This document shows, in pieces, positions 40,557-48,521 of a stretch of DNA of 64,000 nucleotides. The translations under genes were made by a program, and so were the position numbers. Position 1 is the first letter of the stretch. Every line of letters starts with the position of its first letter. Below the pieces are notes generated by a model. That model was not told the origin of the DNA. It did no database searches and worked only from the letters and a program-made list of their open reading frames with translations. The stretch spans positions 265,531 to 329,530 of the forward strand of contig JAEZNO010000001.1 in NCBI GenBank assembly GCA_023441805.1, in the 5' to 3' direction. The stretch comes from Bacteroidota bacterium (GTDB lineage: Bacteria; Bacteroidota; Bacteroidia; Bacteroidales; Lentimicrobiaceae).

Positions 40557-43286
40557 TTATCCGCATTTTGAGTACCCGCAATGCTTGCAGGTGAGACAGC
40601 CCTCTTTATAGATTAACCCATCTTTCTTATGACACTCAGGACATTCAGCTTTAGTTGCCGATTGAGTCCCGTCAGGAATATATCTCTTCAGTGAACGGAC
40701 AACTCCGTTTTTCCATGTATTGATATTGTCACTATCGAATGTAAGATTATCAATCAGGTTCACAAGGAACGGTAGTGGCATACCATGTCTGAGAATACCC
40801 GAGATGAGCTTAGCATAGTTCCAGTATTCTTTGTTGAACGATCTTGACAGTCCCTCAAATGTAATCTTATAACCGTCTTTATCAAGGAATTGGAAGTCAT
40901 AACGGGCTTTTTCATTACCTTCCTTATGTTTGATAACCCATCCCTTATTGACCCAGTTTGGCAAGAAGAATCCTTCAGCTTTTCCGGTGAAGATCTCATA
41001 AGGCTTATTATTCAGAAGTCCTATTACGGCTACCCATTTTTCATGATCATTCTGGAATCTTACAACATCAGCTTCAAGCTTTGGAGGACGAGGCGGAGCT
41101 TTTGTTTCCTGGAATTCAGTCTCTTCTTTTGTACTCTTTTCATTACCAACCAACACTCCTGAACGTGAACCATCTCTGTAAATGGTCATTCCCTTACATC
41201 CACTTTCCCATGCAGTCAAATAAACCTGACTGACCAATTCTTCGGTTGCTTCCTTTGGAAGATTCACTGTCACACTGATTGAGTGATCAACCCACTTCTG
41301 GATGGCTCCCTGCATCTTTACCTTGTTTACCCAGTTTATGTCATTACTGGTTGCCTTGTAATATGGCGATTTAGCAACTATAGGTTCAAGTTGTTCGTCA
41401 TCATACAGCTTAACTTCATCAGGATTATAGCCGTTAACTTTAAGCCAATCAATGAATTTTGGATGAAAGACATTATACTCTTCCCATGAATCACCAACCT
41501 CATCAACAAAAGTAACTTTAACGTTCTTGTCGTTAGGATTTACCTTTCGTCTGCGTCTATAACTGACCATGAAAACAGGCTCAATTCCTGAAGTAGTTTG
41601 AGTACAGATGCTCACACTTCCGGTAGGTGCAATGGTAAGCATGGCTATATTCCTTCGGCCATTTTTCTTCAATTTCTCATAAACTTCAGGTGCTGCCTCG
41701 CATATCCTCTTGATGAAAGGATTGTTCTTCTCAAGCTCAAAATCATAAATCGGGAATGCCCCTCTTTCACCGGCCAGGTCGGCACTTGCACCATATACTT
41801 CTGTTGCAAGAGCTTTGTGTACCTCGACTGAAAATTTGGTTGCTTCTTCTGTGCCATAGCATAAACCCAGAGCAGCAAGCATATCACCTTCGGCAGTTAT
41901 ACCAATACCTGTACGGCGCCCTTTCAGTGTTTTCTCCTTAATATTCTCCCAAAGCTTACGTTCAATACGCTTTATTTCTTCATCTTCAGGATCATTTTTT
42001 ATCTTTTCAAGAATAGCATCGATCTTTTCTGACTCAAGATCAATAATATCATCCATAATGCGAAGTGCTAATGCAGCATGTTTTCTGAAGAGTGGGAAAT
42101 TAAAGGTGGCTTCAGGCGTGAAAGGATTTTCAACATAACCATAAAGATTTATGGCAATAAGCCTGCAGCTATCGTAAGGACATAATGGAATTTCACCACA
42201 TGGATTAGTCGATAGTGTTTTGAATCCAAGGTCAGCATACGAATCAGGCACTGATTCACGGATTACGGTATCCCAGAAAAGAACGCCGGGTTCAGCTGAT
42301 TTCCAGGCATTATGGATGATCTTGTTCCATAGTGCGGTGGCATTGATCTCGCTGACTTTTACCGGATTATTTGAATTTATTGGATATTGTTGCTGATAAT
42401 TGGTGCCACTCTTTACAGCTTTCATGAAGTTGTCGTCAATCTTCACTGAAACGTTGGCACCGGTAACCTTACCCTGTTCAAGTTTTGCATCAATAAACTT
42501 TTCAGCATCAGGATGTTTAACGGAGATGGTGAGCATCAAAGCGCCACGACGTCCATCCTGTGCCACTTCACGGGTTGAATTGGAATAGCGTTCCATGAAA
42601 GGAACAATGCCCGTTGAGGTTAAAGCACTGTTTTTTACGGGACTTCCGGTTGGACGGATATGTGAAAGATCATGGCCTACACCTCCGCGGCGTTTCATCA
42701 ATTGCACCTGCTCCTGATCAATCTTCATTATTCCACCATAAGAATCGTAATTACCGTCACCGCCAATTACAAAGCAATTACTTAATGATGAAACCTGAAA
42801 GTTGTTCCCGATACCTGCCATCGGACTTCCCTGAGGTATGATGTATTTGAATCTTCTGAATACTTCAAAGATTTCTTCTTCAGAGACAGGATTCGGGTAC
42901 TTCCTTTCAATTCTGGCTATTTCTGATGCCAGGCGCCTGTGCATGTCATCAGGCGTAAGTTCATAAATGTTGCCATCGCTGTCTTTTAGGGCATATTTGT
43001 GCATCCAAACATTTGCAGCAAGTGTATCTCCCTCAAAGTATTCAGTGGCTTTTGCCATTATTTCTTCATCGGAATAGGCAGTATATTTTTTGTCGGACTT
43101 CACCGGTGATACCGGTTCTTCCTTAGTCTTGAAATCCAATTCTGTTTCGGGATGTGAATTAAGTTCTTCCATTAGTTCTTTGGGTGGTCGAACACGTTTT
43201 TCGAGCATTTCATTATAATAACCATTTTTACCTTTTTCTGTTTGTTCAACAGTTGAATCTAATTGTGCGAAAAGGTCTATTTCCAT
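40557..43286 (-). CDS. nrdJ: Class II (B12-dependent) ribonucleotide reductase
   Basis: A 909-residue adenosylcobalamin-dependent reductase that makes deoxyribonucleotides without oxygen. The alpha barrel carries SLSNCFVIG (first redox Cys, about residue 171), RRGGVGHDLSHIRP, STNPCGEIPL (second redox Cys) and the ITIAPTGSVSICTQTTSGIEP-like region (LTIAPTGSVS). The C-terminus has a zinc-ribbon-like segment with CPECHKK and CKHCGYSKCG. No class I beta subunit or class III activase is seen nearby, so this may be the main route to DNA precursors. It depends on B12, as does IcmF. No cobalamin riboswitch or NrdR box was recognised upstream. Confidence 0.95.
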   Translation of the reverse strand: MEIDLFAQLDSTVEQTEKGKNGYYNEMLEKRVRPPKELMEELNSHPETELDFKTKEEPVSPVKSDKKYTAYSDEEIMAKATEYFEGDTLAANVWMHKYALKDSDGNIYELTPDDMHRRLASEIARIERKYPNPVSEEEIFEVFRRFKYIIPQGSPMAGIGNNFQVSSLSNCFVIGGDGNYDSYGGIMKIDQEQVQLMKRRGGVGHDLSHIRPTGSPVKNSALTSTGIVPFMERYSNSTREVAQDGRRGALMLTISVKHPDAEKFIDAKLEQGKVTGANVSVKIDDNFMKAVKSGTNYQQQYPINSNNPVKVSEINATALWNKIIHNAWKSAEPGVLFWDTVIRESVPDSYADLGFKTLSTNPCGEIPLCPYDSCRLIAINLYGYVENPFTPEATFNFPLFRKHAALALRIMDDIIDLESEKIDAILEKIKNDPEDEEIKRIERKLWENIKEKTLKGRRTGIGITAEGDMLAALGLCYGTEEATKFSVEVHKALATEVYGASADLAGERGAFPIYDFELEKNNPFIKRICEAAPEVYEKLKKNGRRNIAMLTIAPTGSVSICTQTTSGIEPVFMVSYRRRRKVNPNDKNVKVTFVDEVGDSWEEYNVFHPKFIDWLKVNGYNPDEVKLYDDEQLEPIVAKSPYYKATSNDINWVNKVKMQGAIQKWVDHSISVTVNLPKEATEELVSQVYLTAWESGCKGMTIYRDGSRSGVLVGNEKSTKEETEFQETKAPPRPPKLEADVVRFQNDHEKWVAVIGLLNNKPYEIFTGKAEGFFLPNWVNKGWVIKHKEGNEKARYDFQFLDKDGYKITFEGLSRSFNKEYWNYAKLISGILRHGMPLPFLVNLIDNLTFDSDNINTWKNGVVRSLKRYIPDGTQSATKAECPECHKKDGLIYKEGCLTCKHCGYSKCG

Positions 43287-43775
43287 AGTTCTTATTAATG
43301 TTTTTTGTTAATTGAACTTCCTGTCTCTGGTTAATCAAGTTGATAATGAGTGCAGAATCGATTTAATCGTGTAGTTCCAAAATGTATTACAATATATTTA
43401 TAAAACTCTCCGGTGACAAGGTTGGTTTTAATTAAGTTATTAACAGCCGGCGTTTAATTACTTTTTAATAATAGTTAAACACCTGATTTTCTAACGTTTC
43501 TAAAGAACCCTATTTTAGATAAGCACCTGTTAGAATTTGTCACCTGATTTTACAACCGCAAGTCGGTTGTAAGATTTTACAAATATCTGAATCCTTAATT
43601 CATTTTATGAAACTACCCTGACATGAGTTATTAAGAAGTTGTTAACACTCCCGTTCAACAAACAATTATGAGCGACTTTACAGCCCTTTCTGTTGATGGT
43701 AATATCTTAAAATTCAGTGGATTGAAATTATAGAGTAAGAGAAAAAAGCTAAATGTGGTGATGATTGAGATGCGG
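43287..43775. promoter_or_regulatory. 489-base gap upstream of nrdJ with hairpin and CACCTG repeats
   Basis: This long AT-rich gap holds no gene I can support. CACCTG recurs at 43480, 43524 and 43541 (the first and third as CACCTGATTTT). A perfect 9-bp hairpin, TTACAACCG / CGGTTGTAA, is at 43550-43572, flanked by ATTTTAC direct repeats. These could be operators for nrdJ, or the hairpin could end the two-component operon that terminates at 43776. No TAnnTTTG promoter was found for nrdJ. Confidence 0.4.
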
Positions 43776-44813
43776 TCAGACTTTTTGCAATGTGAAAGCA
43801 AATGTAGTACCTATTCCAGGAGAGCTCCTGACGTTGATAGTTTCGTTGTGAGCCTGAATTATATGCTTCACTATGGCCAAACCTAAACCGGTTCCGCCTA
43901 ATTCTCTTGACCTTGCTTTTTCAACACGATAGAAACGTTCGAAAATTCGTGGTAGCTCTGCAGGCTCAATACCAGGTCCATTATCTGTAACCTCAATTAA
44001 GATCCGCGAATCCATTTCAAAGAAACTCAGTTTAACCTTTCCTTCGCCCGGGACACTATACTTTATTGCATTATCAATCAGGTTAATGAGCAGCTCTCTA
44101 ATCCTTTCCCGATCCGCATTTACCAGATATGGTCGTTCAGGCGATTGTGAAAATGAAACTTTTATTTCCTTCTTTTTGGCTTTAATTTCAAGGAACTCAA
44201 TCACTTCCCTGCAAAGCTGAATCATGTCGAAACTTGAATAGTTAAGTGTTAACACTCCCGATTCCAATTTCGTGATTTCTTCAAGGTCTTCAACAAGGTT
44301 GATGAGACGATTGATACTCTTTTCGGCACTCAACAGGAATTTCTTGTTAACGGCAGGATCTTCCATTCCACCATCCAGAAGAGTGAGAATGTATCCTTGT
44401 ACATTGAAAATGGGAGTCTTAAGCTCATGCGATACATTCCCCAGAAACTCCCTTCTGTAGTTAGCCATCTGCTTAAGCTCTTCAATCTCCTTCTTTTTGA
44501 TTTCAGACCATTCAAGAACCTCCTGATTGACTTTATCAAGAGAGTTAATTTTTGATTGTCTTAAGCCTTTGGGTGTTTTGGATGAGCGGATAGTTTTGTA
44601 GATGATTTTGATTTTTTCGCCGATAAACTTGTTTACAGTGCTCTTGATTATCAGAAAGGAGAAAGTAAAAGTCAGAACAACAGAACCCACATAATGCCAT
44701 ACGGATAATCCGGTAATGCTGTTTATACAAAGCATCAAAAGCAACACGAATGCCGAAATGGCTATCGAATTGTTGGTTGCAAGCTTTCCTGCTTCTGACT
44801 GATTAAGTTTCAT
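43776..44813 (-). CDS. Sensor histidine kinase (PhoR-like)
   Basis: A 345-residue membrane kinase. Two adjacent helices at about residues 17-37 and 42-62 leave almost no periplasmic loop, so it probably senses membrane or cytoplasmic cues. A coiled linker leads to the HisKA box FLGNVSHELKTPI (phospho-His, about 128), then the ATPase domain with N-box LINLIDNAIKYS, G1 DNGPGIEP and F/G2 FERFYRVEKARSRELGGTGLGLAIV. It lies 72 bases downstream of its response regulator and phosphorylates it in all likelihood. Length is normal for the PhoR group. Confidence 0.93.
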   Translation of the reverse strand: MKLNQSEAGKLATNNSIAISAFVLLLMLCINSITGLSVWHYVGSVVLTFTFSFLIIKSTVNKFIGEKIKIIYKTIRSSKTPKGLRQSKINSLDKVNQEVLEWSEIKKKEIEELKQMANYRREFLGNVSHELKTPIFNVQGYILTLLDGGMEDPAVNKKFLLSAEKSINRLINLVEDLEEITKLESGVLTLNYSSFDMIQLCREVIEFLEIKAKKKEIKVSFSQSPERPYLVNADRERIRELLINLIDNAIKYSVPGEGKVKLSFFEMDSRILIEVTDNGPGIEPAELPRIFERFYRVEKARSRELGGTGLGLAIVKHIIQAHNETINVRSSPGIGTTFAFTLQKV

Positions 44814-44827
44814 TCATGCGCTTTTTA

Positions 44828-44863
44828 GTTAAATACAATACTCTGGTTAAATACAATACTCTG
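44828..44863. repeat. 18-bp exact tandem duplication between regulator and kinase genes
   Basis: GTTAAATACAATACTCTG occurs twice without a gap (44828-44845, 44846-44863), in the 72-base spacer between the two-component genes. It looks like a recent slippage or a duplicated regulatory site. Confidence 0.85.
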
Positions 44864-44885
44864 GATAAATTGTCGTAATAAGTCT

Positions 44886-45572
44886 TTAATCTTGTATTTC
44901 GTATTTGTATCCCACTCCTTTAATGGTCTTAATGTTCTCTATACCAATCTTTTCCCTGATTCTTCTTACATGAACATCAATTGTACGTTCACCTACAATC
45001 ACATCACTACCCCAGACTTTTGAATAGATCTCTTCGCGTGTGAACACTTTATTAGGTTTCGAGACCAACAATGTTAATAGCTCAAACTCTTTTCGCGGCA
45101 ACGTAATTTGTGTTCCATGCCTTATAACCATGTACCTCTCTTTATCTATTTGCAAATCATCATTTTCATTAGCAGAAGATGAATCTGAATAATTAAACCG
45201 CCTTAAAATAGCATTCATTCTGCTAATTAAAAGTTTCGGTTTTATTGGTTTGGTAATGTAATCGTCAGCACCTGCATCAAAGCCGGCAAGCTGTGAATAC
45301 TCTTCTCCCCGGGCTGTCAGAAAAATGATTATTGCTTCTTTACCTACATTTAGTTTTCTTATCTGTTTGCATGTCTCAATGCCATCCATGCCGGGCATCA
45401 TGACATCAAGAATAACGACTTGCGGATTATGTTTACGGAATGAAAAAATGCCATCTGCTCCATTTTTTGCCTTAAAAACCTTGTAGCCTTCTTTTAGAAG
45501 GTTATAACTCAGGAATTCAAGCACATCCGGTTCATCATCAACCAGTAAAACCTTGTAATCATTTTCTTGCAT
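44886..45572 (-). CDS. OmpR/PhoB-family response regulator
   Basis: A 228-residue DNA-binding regulator. The receiver domain (about 5-120) has VDDEPD, phospho-Asp in VVILDVMMPGMDG and Lys in YITKPIKPK. The winged-helix domain (about 135-226) has LPRKEFELLTLLVSKPNKVFTREEI and VWGSDVIVGERTIDVHVRRIREKIG, the latter being the recognition helix. The start at 45572 (MQENDYKVLLVDDE) is preferred over a TTG at 45596, because a TAATTTTG promoter at 45599-45606 leaves no room for the earlier start. It leads a two-gene operon with the kinase. Confidence 0.94.
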   Translation of the reverse strand: MQENDYKVLLVDDEPDVLEFLSYNLLKEGYKVFKAKNGADGIFSFRKHNPQVVILDVMMPGMDGIETCKQIRKLNVGKEAIIIFLTARGEEYSQLAGFDAGADDYITKPIKPKLLISRMNAILRRFNYSDSSSANENDDLQIDKERYMVIRHGTQITLPRKEFELLTLLVSKPNKVFTREEIYSKVWGSDVIVGERTIDVHVRRIREKIGIENIKTIKGVGYKYEIQD

Positions 45573-45598
45573 CGAATTAGTTTTGAGTGAAGGCAAGT

Positions 45599-45606
45599 CA
45601 AAATTA
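45599..45606 (-). promoter_or_regulatory. Promoter -7 element for the two-component operon
   Basis: Minus-strand TAATTTTG, an exact TAnnTTTG match, 26 bases upstream of the ATG at 45572. It decides that start over the TTG at 45596. Confidence 0.5.
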
Positions 45607-45716
45607 GTAATTTATTTACAGATAGGTCATTAAATACAATTTGAGCATGATTCCTTCCATTATTTGACCATTATCTGATACTATGAAATCTAAATTATGC
45701 GATAGGAGGGAAGCTT

Positions 45717-45818
45717 ATGTCAAAATGGAATTTCGCTTTCCGGTCAGATCACTTACTACTTTTTCCTATTGATTTTGCCTTTACCCTTTTGGCACAATTA
45801 GTGTTATTCGAATTTTGA
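45717..45818 (+). CDS. Candidate small hydrophobic peptide (33 aa) with strong ribosome-binding site
   Basis: A 34-codon ORF in the 306-base gap between the two-component operon and the CAP-domain gene. It is preceded by TAGGAGGG ending 6 bases before the ATG, a near-perfect Shine-Dalgarno, which is rare in this genome. The product starts MSKWNFAFRSDHLLLFPIDF and has a C-terminal half (LLLFPIDFAFTLLAQLVLFEF region) hydrophobic enough for a membrane helix. No family is recognised, so it may be a real small membrane peptide or chance. Confidence 0.3.
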   Translation: MSKWNFAFRSDHLLLFPIDFAFTLLAQLVLFEF

Positions 45819-45903
45819 AACGTTTGAAACAATGTTAAACGGTTTATTACGTTTTGATATCACAACTCACATACTGCAACAACTAACAGAGAATTAAATC
45901 CAG

Positions 45904-46518
45904 ATGAAAGCTTGCTTTTTCTTACTGCTCTTCTCATTAACCGGTTTATTTTCATTTACATCTGAGCCTGAAGAACCGGCAACTTCTGTAAGCATTTGTG
46001 TTAATTCTGCCGAATCACGATTGGCTGATATGATAAATGAGTACAGAAAATCAAAGAAATTGCCACCCATTCCATTGTCAGCTTCACTTACTAAAGTAGC
46101 AAGAATGCATGCTGAAGATCTTGATGAGAACTTTACAGCCGGAAGAAATTGTAATTTACATAGCTGGTCTGACGATCCCCGTTGGTCATCCTGCTGTTAC
46201 ACTCCCGATCATAAAAAAGCCTCCTGTATGTGGGATAAGCCCCGCGAACTTACTAGCTATAAAGGGGATGGTTATGAAATCGCTTACTTTTCAAACTACA
46301 ACTATAAGAGCGAAGAAGAATTCTTAAAGGATGCTTTGCAAGGATGGAAAAGTAGCCGTGGTCATAATGAGTTACTCATAAATGGAGGCAAATGGAAGAC
46401 TGTTGTATGGAAAGCCATGGGAATTGCTGTTCAGGGTGATTATGTTGTTGTCTGGTTTGGCGAATTAACTGATCAGGAAGGGCGGCCGGGAGCCTGCTTT
46501 AGTCGTATACCTTCGTGA
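45904..46518 (+). CDS. Secreted CAP-domain (SCP/PR-1-like) protein
   Basis: A 204-residue exported protein. Residues 1-19 form a signal peptide. The CAP fold is recognised from LADMINEYRKSKKLPPIPLSASL, ARMHAEDLDEN, the His of LHSWSDD, and the C-terminal pair GHNELLIN and AMGIAVQGDYVVVWFGE. Extra Cys residues (SSCCYTPDH, ASCMWDK) may form disulfides. Bacterial CAP proteins are extracellular with mostly unknown roles. It precedes the PorT-like gene by 45 bases. Confidence 0.88.
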   Translation: MKACFFLLLFSLTGLFSFTSEPEEPATSVSICVNSAESRLADMINEYRKSKKLPPIPLSASLTKVARMHAEDLDENFTAGRNCNLHSWSDDPRWSSCCYTPDHKKASCMWDKPRELTSYKGDGYEIAYFSNYNYKSEEEFLKDALQGWKSSRGHNELLINGGKWKTVVWKAMGIAVQGDYVVVWFGELTDQEGRPGACFSRIPS

Positions 46519-46563
46519 ACTTAAATCACTTATCTTTACACTCTACAATATGTTGTCAACAGT

Positions 46564-47226
46564 ATGATTATACTTTTACTCAGCAAAAATTATAGTTCAC
46601 AATTTTCCGGTAATCTGCTATTAAAGTTACTGGCAACTACAATATTTATTTTAGTCTTCCTCAGCAATTCAGTAAGTGCTCAGAGTTTTAAAGGAGGAAT
46701 AAATCTTGGATTGGTTGGAAGCCAGGTAGCAGGTGACCGGTTCAGCGGATTCAATAAGGCCGGAATTACCGGCGGTCCCTGGGTTAGTTTGCGAACAGCA
46801 GTCCACACTGAATTTAGCATGGAATTGAATTATATACAGAAGGGTAGTCGCGAAAATCCTGATTATGAGAATAACAGGATAGACTCGTACATCATGCGAT
46901 TAGGATATATCGAATTGCCCATACTGTACAGGATGATTTATAGTGAAAAACTCAACTTTGAAGCAGGACCTGCAATGGATTTTCTTCTTCATCACTACGA
47001 ACGGTTTAATAGTGAGGAATTAAATGGTGTGGATTTCGCAAAAAGCAACCTATGCCTTATTTTAGGACTCTCATATAATTTTAATGAAAAGCTGAGAGTT
47101 AATCTCAGGACCAATAATTCAATCTTCTCCATCAGGAAAGAGCGGGTAGATGGAGATGTCTGGCGGTTTTTTGAGCATGGACAATACAATGATGCCCTGA
47201 TTTTTGCTCTTTACTATACACTGTAA
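46564..47226 (+). CDS. PorT-family outer-membrane beta-barrel protein
   Basis: A 220-residue protein with a signal peptide (hydrophobic LLLKLLATTIFILVFLSNSVSAQ, to about residue 39) and a small outer-membrane barrel of eight or so strands (FKGGINLGLVGSQVAGD, YIELPILYRMIYS, LNFEAGPAMDFLL, ending FALYYTL). The pattern LxxGxxLGxxxSQxxGD followed by YxELPxL is that of the PorT/outer-membrane-barrel family; PorT itself is needed for type IX secretion, but paralogues of other function are abundant. A weak TATCTTTA promoter-like element lies at 46531-46538. Confidence 0.85.
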   Translation: MIILLLSKNYSSQFSGNLLLKLLATTIFILVFLSNSVSAQSFKGGINLGLVGSQVAGDRFSGFNKAGITGGPWVSLRTAVHTEFSMELNYIQKGSRENPDYENNRIDSYIMRLGYIELPILYRMIYSEKLNFEAGPAMDFLLHHYERFNSEELNGVDFAKSNLCLILGLSYNFNEKLRVNLRTNNSIFSIRKERVDGDVWRFFEHGQYNDALIFALYYTL

Positions 47227-47259
47227 TACAATTTGCCTTCCATAAAGAGTGAGAATAGC

Positions 47260-47267
47260 TAAATTTG
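47260..47267 (+). promoter_or_regulatory. Promoter -7 element for the HipA-like kinase operon
   Basis: TAAATTTG matches TAnnTTTG, 19 bases before the ATG at 47287. Confidence 0.5.
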
Positions 47268-47286
47268 CAATTCCCGTAATATTATT

Positions 47287-48066
47287 ATGACACTTCGCAC
47301 CGTAACTGTAAGCCGTTATATGCAACCTTTTCGCGAAGGAGGCTCATTACCTGCTCTTGCCGAGACTGATGATGGCAATAAGTATGTGGTAAAATTCAGG
47401 GGAAGCGGACATGGAGTAAAAACCCTGATTGCAGAACTCGTAGGAGGAGAAATTGCCAGAGCCTTAGGTCTCAAAGTTCCTGAACTTGTATTCGCTGAAC
47501 TTGATGAACGTTTTGGAATTACAGAAGGTGATGAGGAAATACAGGATCTTCTTAAAGCAAGTAAAGGATTGAACCTTGGATTGCAGTTCATTTCAGGAGC
47601 TTTTGCTTTTGATCCTGTAGTGACTAAGATTGACCCATTTATTGCATCTGAAATTGTTTGGCTTGATAGTCTGATTCTCAACGTCGACAGGTCATTCAGG
47701 AATACAAATATGCTTACACGGAATAAGGAGCTCTGGCTGATTGATCATGGCTCAAGTCTTTATTTTCATTATACATGGACAGGCTGGAAACAAAAAGCAG
47801 TCGGACCATTTAGTTATATTAAAGAGCATGTTTTGCTACCTCAGGCGGCTGAATTGGATGAAGCAAATCTCTTATGCAGAGAACTACTCAATGAAGAAAC
47901 ACTTCGCCGCATTGTTAATTTAATTCCTGACGATTGGCTAATTTGGGAATCGCATACCGAATCGCCTGAAGAACTGAGGGAAGTTTACTTTTCTTTTCTT
48001 TCACAACGCCTTAATTATTCACCCGTTTTTACAAAAGAAGCGAAGGATGCAAAAGGACGTTTATGA
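47287..48066 (+). CDS. HipA-like kinase-fold protein
   Basis: A 259-residue protein with a HipA/PI3K-like kinase fold. KYVVKFRGSGHG (around residue 35-46) has the ATP-lysine, VWLDSLILNVDRSFRNTNML has the catalytic Asp-Asn of the HipA type (DRxxxNTN), and LWLIDHGSSLYF has the Mg-binding Asp. It lacks the N-terminal domain and antitoxin-binding parts of classical HipA. The downstream gene, DUF3037, overlaps it by 20 bases, a pairing that I recall from other genomes, so the two likely act together. Targets are unknown; a toxin-like role is only a possibility. Confidence 0.85.
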   Translation: MTLRTVTVSRYMQPFREGGSLPALAETDDGNKYVVKFRGSGHGVKTLIAELVGGEIARALGLKVPELVFAELDERFGITEGDEEIQDLLKASKGLNLGLQFISGAFAFDPVVTKIDPFIASEIVWLDSLILNVDRSFRNTNMLTRNKELWLIDHGSSLYFHYTWTGWKQKAVGPFSYIKEHVLLPQAAELDEANLLCRELLNEETLRRIVNLIPDDWLIWESHTESPEELREVYFSFLSQRLNYSPVFTKEAKDAKGRL

Positions 48067-48427
48067 ATATGCCATAATCAGGGTAGTGCCTCTGGTAGAA
48101 AGAGAGGAATTTGTGAATGCAGGAGTAATACTCTTTTGCAAGAAGAAGAATTTTATCAGGATGAAGTACTGCATTCCCAAAGAGAAGATACTGGTTTTAG
48201 CACCTGAAGCTGACATAGTGGAGATCACCCAAAATCTTGAAGCCTTCAGCAAAATTGCTGAGGGAGATAAGGAAGGTGGTCCGATAGCTTTATTGGATGC
48301 AGCCGAACGATTTCGTTGGCTTACTGCAGTCAGGAGCGCTTCAATTCAAACCTCACGACCTCACCCCGGTATGACTGTGGATGCAGAAAAAACACTGAAT
48401 TCATTATTTGCTGAAATGGTAGGATAA
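48047..48427 (+). CDS. DUF3037 protein, partner of the HipA-like kinase
   Basis: A 126-residue soluble protein of the DUF3037 family, recognised by YEYAIIRVVPLVEREEFVNAGVILFC near the N-terminus and the later RFRWLTAVRSASIQTSRPHPG segment. Its function is unknown. The ATG lies inside the HipA-like gene in another frame (20-base overlap), so translation is coupled. A strong bidirectional terminator follows at once. The pair forms a compact two-gene unit with its own promoter. Confidence 0.88.
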   Translation: MQKDVYEYAIIRVVPLVEREEFVNAGVILFCKKKNFIRMKYCIPKEKILVLAPEADIVEITQNLEAFSKIAEGDKEGGPIALLDAAERFRWLTAVRSASIQTSRPHPGMTVDAEKTLNSLFAEMVG

Positions 48428-48432
48428 AAACT

Positions 48433-48474
48433 AAAAAATACGGAGACGCTGGTTATAACGCCTCCGTATTTTTT
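48433..48474. terminator. Bidirectional terminator after the HipA/DUF3037 operon
   Basis: AAAAAATACGGAG (48433-48445) pairs with CTCCGTATTTTTT (48462-48474), plus an inner CG/CG after a bulge. A- and T-tracts flank the stem, so it can end both the plus-strand operon and the convergent peptidase gene at 48522. Confidence 0.85.
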
Positions 48475-48521
48475 AATACTGCCTTTAATACTTAAAGCAG
48501 CATATCCTGGTTTATAAGGAT

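Noticed and set aside
43668..43733. 21-codon ORF (MSDFTALSVDGNILKFSGLKL region) upstream of the nrdJ gap
   Set aside because: Too short to support, no ribosome-binding site, no family. Left out as a gene.
43287..43775. Cobalamin riboswitch or NrdR boxes upstream of nrdJ
   Set aside because: I looked for B12-box-like and NrdR-box-like sequence and found none convincing; the hairpin present is too simple.
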